A DNA stretch of 21,620 nucleotides from a virus: the IMG/VR virus record IMGVR_UViG_3300020469_000301, positions 1-21,620 of that record; one strand, written 5' to 3'. A program made the position numbers and the translations under genes. The notes under the pieces were generated by a model. It saw nothing but the letters and a program-made list of their open reading frames with translations. It was not told the origin of the DNA and made no database searches. The first letter of the stretch is position 1, and each line of letters opens with the position of its first letter. Positions 1 through 7,890 of the stretch are shown here, piece after piece.

Positions 1-1
1 G

Positions 2-814
2 ATAGGAGAAAACCCCTATAACAAGTTGAGGGGAACAGGTACAGCCGCATGGGATGGTAATCTTAATCGAATGCAGAAATCAAGCAACATCACCGCCCCA
101 GCAACCGACGAAGCCAAACAATGGGAAGGTTGGGGTACTGCACTTAAACCAGCGCACGAACCGATTGCAGTCGGGCGAAAACCAATATCCGAAAGTACCG
201 TTGCCAAGAATGTATTAAAACATGGTACTGGCGGGATTAATATTGATGGTTGTAGAGTGGGTCTTGATGGTGAAAAACCACCTAGTGGTAGTGCAAAAAG
301 AGTGTATAAAAATAATGAATATACAGAAAAAAAAATATATGGAGATAATAAAACTACACCAGAGACAGGCAGATACCCAGCAAATATAATGCACGATGGT
401 TCTGAGGAAGTGGTTAAGTTGTTTCCATACACAAAAAGTGGCAGATCAAATGGTAATGCTCCAATTGGAGAAAGTGGGGTAAATGTGCCATTCCGTAGAG
501 GCGTTGTGGTTGAAAGAAATGATGATGGTTCAGCCGCTCGTTTCTTCTATTGCCCAAAAGTATCAAAAAAAGAGCGTGGCGAGAACAACAAACATCCAAC
601 AGTTAAACCACAAGAATTAATGAAATACTTAGTGCGGCTTGTCACACCCAAAGGTGGTACTGTACTTGATCCATTCATGGGTTCTGGCTCTACTTGTATG
701 GCAGCAAAAGATTTGGGGTTTGACTTTATTGGTATTGAGAAATCAGAAGAATATTTCAAAATCTGTCAAGAACGAATTGATGAAACAAACCCACTAAGCG
801 AATTTTTTGACTAG
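2..814 (+). CDS. DNA methyltransferase (N4/N6 type), 5'-truncated by window edge
   Basis: The C-terminal part of a site-specific amino-methyltransferase that would transfer a methyl group from SAM to adenine N6 or cytosine N4 in DNA. The SAM-binding motif I reads DPFMGSGST (nt 668-694), preceded by the typical KHPTVKP segment (589-609) and followed by a conserved FIGIEKSEEYF stretch. Motif I near the C-terminus implies the beta-class order, with the catalytic DPPY-type motif upstream, outside the window. The frame is open to the window edge. A TTG at 26 could serve as a start, but it would leave no catalytic motif, so I read the gene as 5' partial. The segment GWGTALKPAHEPI is familiar from phage methylases. 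A role in protecting or marking phage DNA is inference; target specificity cannot be read. Confidence 0.88.
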   Translation: MGENPYNKLRGTGTAAWDGNLNRMQKSSNITAPATDEAKQWEGWGTALKPAHEPIAVGRKPISESTVAKNVLKHGTGGINIDGCRVGLDGEKPPSGSAKRVYKNNEYTEKKIYGDNKTTPETGRYPANIMHDGSEEVVKLFPYTKSGRSNGNAPIGESGVNVPFRRGVVVERNDDGSAARFFYCPKVSKKERGENNKHPTVKPQELMKYLVRLVTPKGGTVLDPFMGSGSTCMAAKDLGFDFIGIEKSEEYFKICQERIDETNPLSEFFD

Positions 815-840
815 ACAATCATTATAGAATATGCTATAAT
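812..840 (+). promoter_or_regulatory. sigma70-like promoter of the uvsX operon
   Basis: A -35 box TAGACA (812-817, 5 of 6 to consensus) is separated by 17 bases from a perfect -10 box TATAAT (835-840), 25 bases before the uvsX start. An overlapping alternative is TTGACT (807-812), 17 bases, TATGCT (830-835). It overlaps the methyltransferase stop codon, so the replication operon can be transcribed on its own by host polymerase early in infection. Confidence 0.7.
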
Positions 841-865
841 GGTGGAATTAATATAGGAGAATTAT

Positions 866-1921
866 ATGTCAATAATGGACAAACTCAAAAAGAATTCAAA
901 ACTAAAGACCACAGAAGTTCTTTCAGAGTCTAAATTTTTTAATAATAAAGAACAGGTTTCAACACCAGTTCCAATGATGAATGTAGCATTATCTGGATCA
1001 ATAGATGGTGGTCTTACTCCTGGCTTGACTGTATTGGCTGGGCCATCTAAGCACTTTAAAACTTCATTTACGTTGTTGATTGCAGCGGCCTACTTGAAGA
1101 AGTATGAAGATGCTGTAATGTTATTTTATGACTCAGAATTTGGATCACCAGCATCATACTTTGAACAGTTTGATATTGATACCGCGAGGGTTCTACACAC
1201 ACCAATTACAAACGTAGAAGAATTGAAATTTGATCTTATCGCTCAACTTGAAGGAATGGATAAATCTGACCGTGTTATCGTGGTTATTGATTCAATTGGT
1301 AATCTTGCATCTAAGAAAGAAATGGAAGATGCAATCAACGAAAAGTCTGTAGCAGATATGTCAAGAGCAAAGGCACTCAAAGGTCTATTCAGAATGTGTA
1401 CGCCATATTTGGCAATGAAGAACATTCCCATGATTGCAGTCAATCATACATACAAAGAGATTGGATTGTTTCCTAAAGATATTGTGTCTGGTGGAACTGG
1501 CATTTATTATAGTGCAAATAACATTTGGATTCTTGGTCGCAGACAAAATAAAAAGGGAACCGAAATTCAAGGATATGATTTTGTTATCAATGTTGAAAAA
1601 TCTAGGTTCGTTAAGGAAAAGTCCAAAATTCCCATCACGGTTTCTTGGGAAGGTGGCGTTGCACCTTGGTCTGGATTACTAGAAGTTGCTCTTGCTGGTG
1701 GATATGTTGTTAAGCCAAGTAATGGGTGGTATAGTTCAGTTGATATGAATACTGGTGAGGTGTCTGAAAAGAAAGTTCGTGAGGCTGGTACTCTTGAAGA
1801 AAGTTTTTGGAAGCCTATATTTGATAGTACAGATTTTGCTGAATTTATTAAAAAGCAGTATACTATTGGGTATCAGACAGAAATTGATATGGATGAAGTT
1901 ATAATGAATGAGGGTGAATAA
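866..1921 (+). CDS. uvsX: UvsX RecA-like recombinase
   Basis: The 351-residue phage recombinase that forms filaments on single-stranded DNA and drives strand exchange for recombination-dependent replication and repair. Visible signatures: Walker A variant GPSKHFKTS at residues 59-67 (T4 UvsX has the same GPSK-FK pattern), the DSEFG block at 89-93, Walker B VIVVIDS near 137-143, the long conserved stretch around NLASKKE, and the NHTY...SGGTG loop-2 region near 193-212 that contacts DNA. Length is close to T4 UvsX (about 390 residues) with a shorter C-terminus. The start is preceded by AGGAGA (855-860). The stop overlaps the next start by one base (TAATG), so translation is probably coupled. 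Family identity is clear by residue pattern. Confidence 0.97.
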   Translation: MSIMDKLKKNSKLKTTEVLSESKFFNNKEQVSTPVPMMNVALSGSIDGGLTPGLTVLAGPSKHFKTSFTLLIAAAYLKKYEDAVMLFYDSEFGSPASYFEQFDIDTARVLHTPITNVEELKFDLIAQLEGMDKSDRVIVVIDSIGNLASKKEMEDAINEKSVADMSRAKALKGLFRMCTPYLAMKNIPMIAVNHTYKEIGLFPKDIVSGGTGIYYSANNIWILGRRQNKKGTEIQGYDFVINVEKSRFVKEKSKIPITVSWEGGVAPWSGLLEVALAGGYVVKPSNGWYSSVDMNTGEVSEKKVREAGTLEESFWKPIFDSTDFAEFIKKQYTIGYQTEIDMDEVIMNEGE

Positions 1922-2223
1922 TGCCAGAATTTAAAGAAGGTGTAGACTATGAACATATTCCACATCCTAGAGATGATAAAGCATGGTCCATTAGAGTTTT
2001 AGAGGGTGTGTATTCTGAAACAGTAATTTCTTTTGGAACAATCACAATTGATGGTGAGGATAATGAGGATAGTCAAATGACATTTGACTTCACGCTAGAA
2101 AGTTCGCCAATAGATGATCTTGATGAGGGTAGTTTAGAGTTCCAAGACTTTGCTGGTAATCTATTGACTTCTATCATAGAAACTGCTATAATTCATAAAA
2201 CAGGTGAAATGAAGGAACTTTAA
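1921..2223 (+). CDS. small acidic protein between uvsX and gp41
   Basis: A 100-residue acidic protein of unknown function. It lies between uvsX (1-base overlap at the start) and the helicase gene, which starts directly after its stop. The N-terminus (EGVDYEHIPHP...WSIRVLEGVYSETVISFG) suggests a small beta-rich fold and the C-terminal third looks helical. It has no membrane segment, signal peptide or cysteine motif. A small gene in this position is usual in marine T4-like phages, and tight packing in a replication operon suggests a job linked to recombination or replication; that is inference only. Confidence 0.85.
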   Translation: MPEFKEGVDYEHIPHPRDDKAWSIRVLEGVYSETVISFGTITIDGEDNEDSQMTFDFTLESSPIDDLDEGSLEFQDFAGNLLTSIIETAIIHKTGEMKEL

Positions 2224-3597
2224 TTGTCTAATATTGAACAAATAATTCTAAAAAACTTAATCTCTGATGAAAAGTATATGCGTAAAGTTTTACCTTTTAT
2301 CAAACCAGAGTATTTTGAGGGTGTGTATCGGCAAATGTTTACCAATGTTGGCGTATATGCTGGTAAATACAATAGATTACCCACTCAAGAAGCGTTTAGA
2401 ATTGAGATTGATGAATCAGATCGTTATACTGATGAGCAATATAGACATGCTATGGAGATTATTCCACAAATCTTTGATGGAACACCCTCAGATGAAGAAC
2501 ATCTTTTAGAGGTTACTGAGAAGTGGTGTCAAGACCGCGCATTATTCAATGCAGTGATGGAATCAATTAGTATCATTGATGGAAAGCATGAAACACTTTC
2601 TAAAAATGCTTTACCTGATATTCTAAGCACTGCATTGGGTGTTTCATTTGATACGAATGTTGGTCACGATTATCTTGGAAATTTTGAAGAACGCTATGAA
2701 TTTTATCATCGTACTGAAGAAAGATTAGCGTTTGATTTAGAATATTTTAATATGATAACTAAGGGCGGTTTACCTAAGAAAACATTAAATATTATCTTGG
2801 CTGGTACTGGTGTAGGTAAATCTCTTTTTATGTGTCACCAAGCAGCGGCAGCACTTTCAGACGGTAAAAATGTTTTATATATCACGATGGAAATGGCAGA
2901 GGAAAGAATTGCTGAGAGAATTGATGCAAATCTTTTAAACATTCCTATTGATCAAATTAATACTTTGAGCAAAGAAAACTTTTCTGAGAGAGTTGCTAAT
3001 ATTTCAAAGAGAACTAATGGTAAATTCATTATTAAAGAATATCCTACTGGTCAAGCAAATGTCGCTCATTTTAGAAGTTTGCTAAGTGAACTCAAATTAA
3101 AAAAATCATTTGAACCAGATATTATTTTTATAGATTATCTAAATATTTGTGCTAGTAGCAGAATGAAGGCTATGGGGGGATCAATAAATTCGTACACCTA
3201 TATCAAAGCAATCGCAGAAGAAATGCGAGGACTCGCAGTTGAATTTAACGTACCGATTGTCTCAGCAACACAAACCACAAGATCGGGTTTTTCAAATTCC
3301 GATATTGGGTTGGAAGATACTTCTGAATCATTCGGCCTTCCAGCAACAGCAGACCTCATGTTTGCACTCATATCCAACGAAGAACTTGAAGGAATGGGTC
3401 AAATTGCAGTTAAACAATTAAAGAATAGATACAATGATCCGACATACAAAAAGAGGTTTGTCATAGGTGTTGATCGTTCTAAAATGAGGTTGTTTGATGT
3501 AAGTGAAGATCAACAGACTTTAATTGATGATACTCCAGTATTTGATAAAACACCTCAAGGCGAAGATTTAGAAAAATTTAAGGATTTTAAGTTATGA
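2224..3597 (+). CDS. 41: gp41-like replicative DNA helicase (DnaB family)
   Basis: The hexameric 5'-3' helicase that unwinds DNA at the phage replication fork and works with the primase. The 457 residues include an N-terminal DnaB-like helical domain and a RecA-type motor domain with Walker A AGTGVGKS (193-200), the ITMEMAEERIAERIDAN block right after it (220-236), and Walker B IIFIDYLNI (about 300-308). The KQYPTG-like and LLSELKLKK segments match T4 gp41 closely by eye. The start is TTG at 2224, immediately after the preceding stop and supported by AAGGA at 2212-2216; no ATG lies near enough to keep the conserved N-terminus. The stop overlaps the next gene by ATGA. Confidence 0.96.
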   Translation: MSNIEQIILKNLISDEKYMRKVLPFIKPEYFEGVYRQMFTNVGVYAGKYNRLPTQEAFRIEIDESDRYTDEQYRHAMEIIPQIFDGTPSDEEHLLEVTEKWCQDRALFNAVMESISIIDGKHETLSKNALPDILSTALGVSFDTNVGHDYLGNFEERYEFYHRTEERLAFDLEYFNMITKGGLPKKTLNIILAGTGVGKSLFMCHQAAAALSDGKNVLYITMEMAEERIAERIDANLLNIPIDQINTLSKENFSERVANISKRTNGKFIIKEYPTGQANVAHFRSLLSELKLKKSFEPDIIFIDYLNICASSRMKAMGGSINSYTYIKAIAEEMRGLAVEFNVPIVSATQTTRSGFSNSDIGLEDTSESFGLPATADLMFALISNEELEGMGQIAVKQLKNRYNDPTYKKRFVIGVDRSKMRLFDVSEDQQTLIDDTPVFDKTPQGEDLEKFKDFKL

Positions 3598-4109
3598 ATA
3601 GAGCGCATTGGTTAGCAGATCAAATTAGATCAAATAATTATAAGATTGGTGTAGAATTGGGAGTGTTGAGAGGCCCAACATTTAAGTTCATTACAGTAAA
3701 TTGTTCTAATACAACACATATTGGGGTTGATGTATTTTTAAACGATAAGATTTGGAAAGCAAAAGATATATCAACTACAGAGGAATTGTGTGAGCAACCA
3801 CCTGTTGAATGGTATGGCGAACTTATTAAATTTTGTGAAGGTTTTGACGGTAGGGCAAAATTAATTAGAGACTTCACACATCTTGCACACAATCAGTTTG
3901 AAGATGGTTCTCTTGATTACGTTTTTATTGATGCTTCACATGATGGGGATTCCGTAAAAAGGGATATTGAATTATGGACTCCAAAAATTAGAAAAGGTGG
4001 ATTGGTGTCTGGACATGATATAAATCTTATTCAAGTAGCAATGGCTGTTGTGCAATCAACACCAAAACACAAAGTAGGTCCAGATAATGTATGGTGGTAT
4101 ATAAAATAA
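3594..4109 (+). CDS. class I SAM-dependent methyltransferase (Methyltransf_24-like)
   Basis: A 171-residue protein with a Rossmann-type SAM-binding fold: motif I VELGVLRG (20-27), an acidic residue after the second strand (IGVDVF, 43-48), and the diagnostic LDYVFIDASHDGDSVKRD block (107-124) followed by KGGLVSGHD (134-142). This combination is typical of small methyltransferases that act on small molecules or sugars rather than DNA, since no DPPY-type motif is present. It starts inside the helicase stop codon (ATGA overlap), so it is part of the replication operon. The substrate is unknown; modification of a nucleotide, a glycan or a host metabolite are all possible. Confidence 0.82.
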   Translation: MNRAHWLADQIRSNNYKIGVELGVLRGPTFKFITVNCSNTTHIGVDVFLNDKIWKAKDISTTEELCEQPPVEWYGELIKFCEGFDGRAKLIRDFTHLAHNQFEDGSLDYVFIDASHDGDSVKRDIELWTPKIRKGGLVSGHDINLIQVAMAVVQSTPKHKVGPDNVWWYIK

Positions 4110-4172
4110 TGAAATTAAAAAGTCAAATGAATATAAATATAGTTAATTCAGAAAAATGGAGTAATCTTACAA

Positions 4173-4421
4173 ATGGATGATTTTTTAGATCAAGAGAGTA
4201 TAGATAAGATTTCTCAATTGTGGGATAAATTTCATAAAGTAGTTGCTGATTTAAATGAAGAAGAATACAGCCATCTTGAAATTGCAGGACTAATGCAAGC
4301 ATATTCTTTAAAACTTTATAGAATGGAGTTAACTGACGATGAGTATCGTGGGATGTTAAACTATATATTTTTACAACATAATCGTATTATGGAAGATAAC
4401 GAGTCAAAAACACTACATTAA
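4173..4421 (+). CDS. small acidic helical protein, unknown function
   Basis: An 82-residue, acidic, almost entirely helical protein (many Glu, Asp and Leu residues, no cysteine, no membrane segment). GGAG at 4158-4161 lies 11 bases before the ATG, a little far for a ribosome binding site. An exact TATAAATA box lies at 4132-4139, but the surrounding genes are early-type and I do not rely on it. The gene ends just before the thyX ribosome binding site. I do not recognise the family. Confidence 0.72.
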   Translation: MDDFLDQESIDKISQLWDKFHKVVADLNEEEYSHLEIAGLMQAYSLKLYRMELTDDEYRGMLNYIFLQHNRIMEDNESKTLH

Positions 4422-4432
4422 GGAACTACATT

Positions 4433-5116
4433 ATGAAAGCAGTTTTAAAAGCGTACACACAACCATATGAATCACCAGCCTTGGGCGATTTGCAAGAGTT
4501 TGTTGCATATTGCGCTAGGGTATCAAATCCTTCAAATCAAATCAATAGTGCCACTAGCCAAAAACTTCTAGAATATCTGATCAAGCATAAGCATTGGTCA
4601 CCGCTAGAAATGGTATCTGCTACAATGGAAATTGAAGCAACAAGAGATATTGCCCGACAACTCTTGCGGCATAGGTCATTCTCATTTCAAGAGTTTTCTC
4701 AGAGATATGCTAATGTTGATGAATTTGGTGACAATATGTTTGAACTTTGTGAAGCAAGACTTCAAGACACTAAAAATAGACAGAATAGTATAGAAACAGA
4801 TGATGCTGATTTACAATCTGCATGGAATATAATGCAACAAGAGGTGATTGATAAGGCTGAAGAAGCATATCTTTGGGCGATTGGGAATGGTATTGCAAAG
4901 GAACAAGCGAGAAAAGTTTTGCCAGAAGGTCTTACAATGTCGCGTCTGTATGTCAATGGAACGCTAAGATCGTGGATTCATTACATTGAATTGAGAAGTG
5001 CAAATGGGACTCAAAAAGAACATAGAGAATTAGCCATACAATGTGGAAAAGCAATTTCCTTAATATTTCCACTCGCAAACGACTTTTTTAATGAAATAAA
5101 TTTATACCCAACATAA
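4433..5116 (+). CDS. thyX: FAD-dependent thymidylate synthase ThyX
   Basis: ThyX converts dUMP to dTMP using methylene-tetrahydrofolate, FAD and NAD(P)H, supplying thymidine for phage DNA. The signature ThyX motif is present as RHRSFSFQEFSQRY (79-92), with HWSPLEM (54-60) before it and the conserved LRSWIHYIELRSANGTQKEHREL region near the C-terminus, which carries the nucleotide-binding arginines. The 227 residues match the usual size. AAGGA at 4420-4424 supports the ATG. It lies in the DNA-replication operon, consistent with a nucleotide-supply role during infection. Confidence 0.97.
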   Translation: MKAVLKAYTQPYESPALGDLQEFVAYCARVSNPSNQINSATSQKLLEYLIKHKHWSPLEMVSATMEIEATRDIARQLLRHRSFSFQEFSQRYANVDEFGDNMFELCEARLQDTKNRQNSIETDDADLQSAWNIMQQEVIDKAEEAYLWAIGNGIAKEQARKVLPEGLTMSRLYVNGTLRSWIHYIELRSANGTQKEHRELAIQCGKAISLIFPLANDFFNEINLYPT

Positions 5117-5129
5117 AAAGGAGAATAAA

Positions 5130-5372
5130 ATGGGAAAGAAACTTTCAACTTATTGGTCCGACAATAGTAATGATTATTGCGAAATACACTTTGATTATAA
5201 AGAAGAACATGCGTATATAAAATATTTTACAGAAGATGGAACAAAATACTTTGAAGAAACCTTTCCTAATAATTCCCTCAGATATGTAGAAGATGCGGCA
5301 GAAAATTGGTCATTGGGTTATAAAGATTTATCTCCAGAGCATCACACACAATATACTTTAAAATTTGGTTGA
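5130..5372 (+). CDS. small hypothetical protein, beta-rich
   Basis: An 80-residue acidic protein rich in aromatic residues (YW, FDY, YIKYF, YF) with alternating hydrophobic residues that suggest a small beta sheet followed by a short helix (YVEDAAENW). A strong AAAGGAGA site (5117-5124) precedes the ATG. Its 3' end overlaps the -35 box of the next promoter. It is the last gene of the thyX operon. I recognise no functional motif. Confidence 0.8.
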   Translation: MGKKLSTYWSDNSNDYCEIHFDYKEEHAYIKYFTEDGTKYFEETFPNNSLRYVEDAAENWSLGYKDLSPEHHTQYTLKFG

Positions 5373-5397
5373 CAAATGATTTGTAGTATGTCATAAT
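5369..5397 (+). promoter_or_regulatory. sigma70-like promoter before the SleB hydrolase
   Basis: TTGACA (5369-5374), a 17-base spacer and CATAAT (5392-5397; 5 of 6 to consensus), 32 bases before the next start codon. The -35 box overlaps the stop codon of the preceding gene, the same arrangement seen near 20604. Confidence 0.75.
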
Positions 5398-5429
5398 ACA
5401 GACATAAACGAATCAGAACAGGACAACAA

Positions 5430-6035
5430 ATGAAGCGTATAACAACTATCGGAATATTAGCAGTTAATTGTGCTATTGCCGCTGGTATTGGCTATGCTGT
5501 TTTTGAAGCAAAAAAGCAAGTATCTGATACCACTGAGGCAGTAGAACAACTAGCAGAAGAAAGAGCAAATGAAATTGCAGAAGAACATGCAATTGAACTT
5601 GCTCGGCAAGCAGAACAAGTGAAACAAGTACAATGTTTGGCAACAAACATTTATTATGAAACTATGGCATCTTCTTTGGCTGATGCCATGGCAGTTACAG
5701 ATGTGGTTCTCAATAGAGTGGCACACGAAAAATATCCAAACACACCTTGTGAGGTTGTGCATCAATCTTATCTAAACGATAAGGGTGTACCATTACTCAA
5801 TAAATGTCAATTCAGTTGGTATTGTGATGGTAAAGCAGATGAACCACAAAATGAAAATTCTTGGACAAAATCTGTTGACCATGCTGTAACAATGTATAGT
5901 GGTGGAGAGTGGCGAGGATTGACCGAAGGTTCAACACATTATCATGCAACATATGTTTCACCATCATGGGCTAAAGAATTCACTAAAATAGTTCAGATTG
6001 GCGCACATATTTTTTATCGCATGGAAGATAAATGA
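5430..6035 (+). CDS. membrane-anchored SleB-type cell wall hydrolase
   Basis: A 201-residue peptidoglycan hydrolase of the SleB/Hydrolase_2 family. An N-terminal hydrophobic segment (residues 4-25) acts as a signal anchor, then a charged coiled-coil stretch (28-65) leads to the catalytic domain. The domain begins LATNIYYET (70-78), whose Glu77 matches the catalytic glutamate of the family, and includes DVVLNRV (91-97), the CQFSWYCDG block (126-134) and a C-terminal THYHATYVSPSW segment. SleB enzymes cut the glycan strand. With an N-terminal anchor the protein would act in the periplasm, so it is a good candidate for the phage endolysin (signal-anchor-release type); this role is inferred. AGGA at 5420-5423 supports the start. 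Confidence 0.92.
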   Translation: MKRITTIGILAVNCAIAAGIGYAVFEAKKQVSDTTEAVEQLAEERANEIAEEHAIELARQAEQVKQVQCLATNIYYETMASSLADAMAVTDVVLNRVAHEKYPNTPCEVVHQSYLNDKGVPLLNKCQFSWYCDGKADEPQNENSWTKSVDHAVTMYSGGEWRGLTEGSTHYHATYVSPSWAKEFTKIVQIGAHIFYRMEDK

Positions 6036-6604
6036 ATATATTTATTTTAGATAATGACCCTACTATTGCTGCAAAATTGCAATGTGACAAGCACGTTGTA
6101 AAGATGATTGTGGAGAGCGCACAAATGCTCTCCACGGCACATCGCATGTTAGATGGTGATCAAGAGTTACGTCCTTCCAAGTCTGGAAAAAGAATGGTTA
6201 AATATTGGAGATTGCCAGATTACCGTGAAGAAGTTTTGTATAAAGCGGTACACATGGGGCATCCTTGTACAGTATGGACTATGAAAAACGATAATAATTA
6301 TGATTGGCACTACAGGCATTTTGTTGCACTTTGTAAAGAATATACATATCGGTATGATAAAGTACATGCCACAGAAATCTTATTAAAAACAGAATTAGCG
6401 AAACCACCTCAAAATATAAAATCAGGTTACAAATACTTAATGAGTCCATTCGCACTTGCTATGCAGCATGAACCGCAATGTATAAATGAGAGTGACCCAA
6501 TAAAATCATATCAAGACTATTACAACACAAAACAGAAAAATTTTAAGATGGTTTGGACAAAACGACAAATACCAAAATGGTTTAAGGAAAATATTAATGA
6601 GTGA
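6032..6604 (+). CDS. conserved phage protein with CDKHVVKM motif
   Basis: A 190-residue basic protein whose N-terminal third carries a very conserved-looking block: FILDNDPTIAAKLQ, CDKHVVKMIVESAQMLSTAHR (residues 18-38). Proteins with this motif are common in marine T4-like phages and I know of no assigned function. The clustered Cys/Asp/His/Lys residues and later conserved His/Trp residues suggest an enzyme or nucleic-acid-binding protein, possibly metal-binding. It overlaps the hydrolase stop by ATGA and is overlapped at its end by the next small gene. No membrane segment or signal peptide is seen. Confidence 0.85.
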   Translation: MNIFILDNDPTIAAKLQCDKHVVKMIVESAQMLSTAHRMLDGDQELRPSKSGKRMVKYWRLPDYREEVLYKAVHMGHPCTVWTMKNDNNYDWHYRHFVALCKEYTYRYDKVHATEILLKTELAKPPQNIKSGYKYLMSPFALAMQHEPQCINESDPIKSYQDYYNTKQKNFKMVWTKRQIPKWFKENINE

Positions 6605-6770
6605 AGAACATAACTATTGTACCACAAAAGGTTTAGGATGGGCATTTCTCATACTTGCTTTTATGATAGTAGGATTACCTGTCATTATGCTGATGTTGAT
6701 GGTAGGACTTGAAGATTACGCAATGTATTGTAATATGAATATATTACCTTGTTTTGGATTAAGCGAATGA
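6597..6770 (+). CDS. 57-residue single-pass membrane protein
   Basis: A short gene that overlaps the previous one by 8 bases and the next by ATGA. The 57-residue product has a short polar N-terminus (MSEEHNYCTTKG), a long hydrophobic segment (about residues 15-37) rich in Leu, Met, Val and Ile, and a short C-terminus with two cysteines. The overlapping start/stop pattern on both sides supports a real gene. The function is unknown; holin-like or envelope roles are possible because a cell-wall hydrolase lies two genes upstream. Confidence 0.7.
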   Translation: MSEEHNYCTTKGLGWAFLILAFMIVGLPVIMLMLMVGLEDYAMYCNMNILPCFGLSE

Positions 6771-6937
6771 AAAAACTAAAAAATAAAGTTATAGCATATA
6801 GAGTCCACGAATATATTAGGCTCTTTGATTTTCATAAACCACTGCTATCACAGATGCCAGTTATTATGTTGATTGCAATGATATTTGGCATGATATTTCT
6901 TGCTATACCTGTAATATACTCAGAGAGCGGTCACTAA
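6767..6937 (+). CDS. 56-residue membrane protein
   Basis: ATG at 6767 overlaps the stop of the previous gene (ATGA) and is preferred over an upstream TTG at 6749. The product has a basic N-terminus (MKKLKNK), an amphipathic middle and one hydrophobic segment (about residues 31-50, PVIMLIAMIFGMIFLAIPVI), ending in SESGH. This gives an N-in topology by the positive-inside rule. The next gene starts directly after its stop. Function unknown. Confidence 0.7.
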   Translation: MKKLKNKVIAYRVHEYIRLFDFHKPLLSQMPVIMLIAMIFGMIFLAIPVIYSESGH

Positions 6938-7126
6938 ATGAGTTTTCTAAACAAGCATAAGAAGGATCAAATAAATCCAGAAACAATAATTTATACTAAA
7001 AATCCTAGAATTGCTTGTATGGGACAAAACAACGATCATCCCAAAGTTTGGTACAGTGTACCAGAAGTAGGCGAAGGATATGTAGTATGTGGGTATTGTG
7101 ATATTAGATTTGAGAGGAAAGAATGA
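6938..7126 (+). CDS. zf-CHCC zinc-finger protein
   Basis: A 62-residue protein matching the zf-CHCC pattern, the small zinc ribbon related to the C-terminus of mitochondrial complex I subunit NDUFS6. The residues are Cys27, His34, Cys51 and Cys54 in the arrangement C-x6-H-x16-C-x2-C, with the typical DHPKVW and VVCGYCDIRFE contexts. The short basic N-terminus has no membrane segment. It starts right after a membrane-protein gene and overlaps the PsiE-like gene by ATGA. In bacteria such proteins are small soluble zinc proteins of uncertain function; the role in a phage is unknown. Confidence 0.85.
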   Translation: MSFLNKHKKDQINPETIIYTKNPRIACMGQNNDHPKVWYSVPEVGEGYVVCGYCDIRFERKE

Positions 7127-7557
7127 GTTTATTTGGTTTTAGTGATGATAGTGTGAATAGACAATTACACTGGACAACTCTTTACACTGAAAAGGCAATG
7201 CTTGCTGTAATAGGTTGCTTGACTGTAATTGCGGCATCACAAAATGTATTGGAAATGTGGGCACAAAAAAGTGTTACAATTTCCGATTTGTTCCTTCTAT
7301 TCATTTATACAGAAATTGTAGGAATGGTGGGGGCTTTCTTTGTAAGTAATAGAATACCGGTAACTTTACCCATTATCATTTCAATGACAGCACTTTGTAG
7401 ATTAATTGTTTTACATGGTAAAGACGGTGAACCTTTTACACTGGTTGCAGAAGCGAGTGCGGTTTTTATTCTTGCGATAAGCGCATATGTAATATCGCAA
7501 AAAGATAAAATTAGTTTAGAAAAACTTAAAATGAAAGAAACATTGAAAAATGACTGA
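7123..7557 (+). CDS. psiE: PsiE-like phosphate-starvation membrane protein
   Basis: A 144-residue integral membrane protein with about four hydrophobic segments (roughly residues 25-44, 53-75, 80-97 and 105-125). The middle stretch FLLFIYTEIVGMVGAFFVSN and the following PIIISMTALCRLIVLHGKD match the layout of E. coli PsiE (FLYFEFIALI, then ITAIVRLIIVDHK). PsiE is induced by phosphate starvation in E. coli; its molecular function is not settled. In marine phages, phosphate-related genes are recurrent. Here it sits in a run of tiny membrane-protein genes joined by overlapping start and stop codons. No Pho box was identified. Confidence 0.8.
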   Translation: MSLFGFSDDSVNRQLHWTTLYTEKAMLAVIGCLTVIAASQNVLEMWAQKSVTISDLFLLFIYTEIVGMVGAFFVSNRIPVTLPIIISMTALCRLIVLHGKDGEPFTLVAEASAVFILAISAYVISQKDKISLEKLKMKETLKND

Positions 7558-7690
7558 TCATACTACATTAATTTTAGTATCTTTAGTATTTAGTTTATGT
7601 TTTTGGTTTGTAATAATATGTACTTTCTTGTGGGTTAGATATGAAGATAAAAAACTATACCCTGAAAAATATTTGAATTGGATAAAGTAA
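7550..7690 (+). CDS. 46-residue membrane protein
   Basis: A short gene overlapping the PsiE-like gene by 8 bases and the next gene by one base (TAATG). After MTDHTT the product has a hydrophobic segment of about 22 residues (LILVSLVFSLCFWFVIICTFLW), then a charged tail (RYEDKKLYPEKYLNWIK). It has the size and shape of a small bitopic membrane protein. Its place in an unbroken overlap chain is the main support for it being real. Function unknown. Confidence 0.68.
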   Translation: MTDHTTLILVSLVFSLCFWFVIICTFLWVRYEDKKLYPEKYLNWIK

Positions 7691-7890
7691 TGAGTAAAGA
7701 AATAAAAGATGCAGCACAACAACAAGCCGAAGAATCATTTGATGGATTTATGTATTGGATAAAAAAAGGTACTATTATCTCTTGTATATTTTTAGCGGTA
7801 GTAGTAGTTGGTTGTAATTCTGGAGTTGAAGATGATCAATATCCAGCATATAACGGTGAACAATATGATCCTCAAGGAATGAGCAAGTAA
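7690..7890 (+). CDS. 66-residue membrane protein with lipobox-like site
   Basis: ATG at 7690 overlaps the preceding stop (TAATG) and is preferred over TTG at 7678. The product has a polar helical N-terminus (SKEIKDAAQQQAEESFDGF), a hydrophobic segment (about residues 29-41, IISCIFLAVVVVG) ending in GCNSG, and an acidic Tyr-rich tail. VVVGC resembles a lipobox loosely, but the long N-terminal extension is unusual for a lipoprotein signal, so a plain membrane anchor is more likely. One-base overlap with the next gene. Confidence 0.72.
   Translation: MSKEIKDAAQQQAEESFDGFMYWIKKGTIISCIFLAVVVVGCNSGVEDDQYPAYNGEQYDPQGMSK

Noticed and set aside
16-432. Minus-strand 138-codon ORF opposite the methyltransferase
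   Set aside because: The plus frame carries clear methyltransferase signatures; the opposite frame shows no recognisable domain.
4132-4139. Exact TATAAATA before the gene at 4173
   Set aside because: The gene lies in the early replication operon and the 8-mer is expected a few times by chance in sequence this AT-rich. Not called as a promoter.
4109-4180. 23-codon ORF (MKLKSQMN...) between the methyltransferase and the next gene
   Set aside because: It has TAATG overlap at its start but is very short, low in complexity and overlaps the next gene; it may only carry the leader of that gene.
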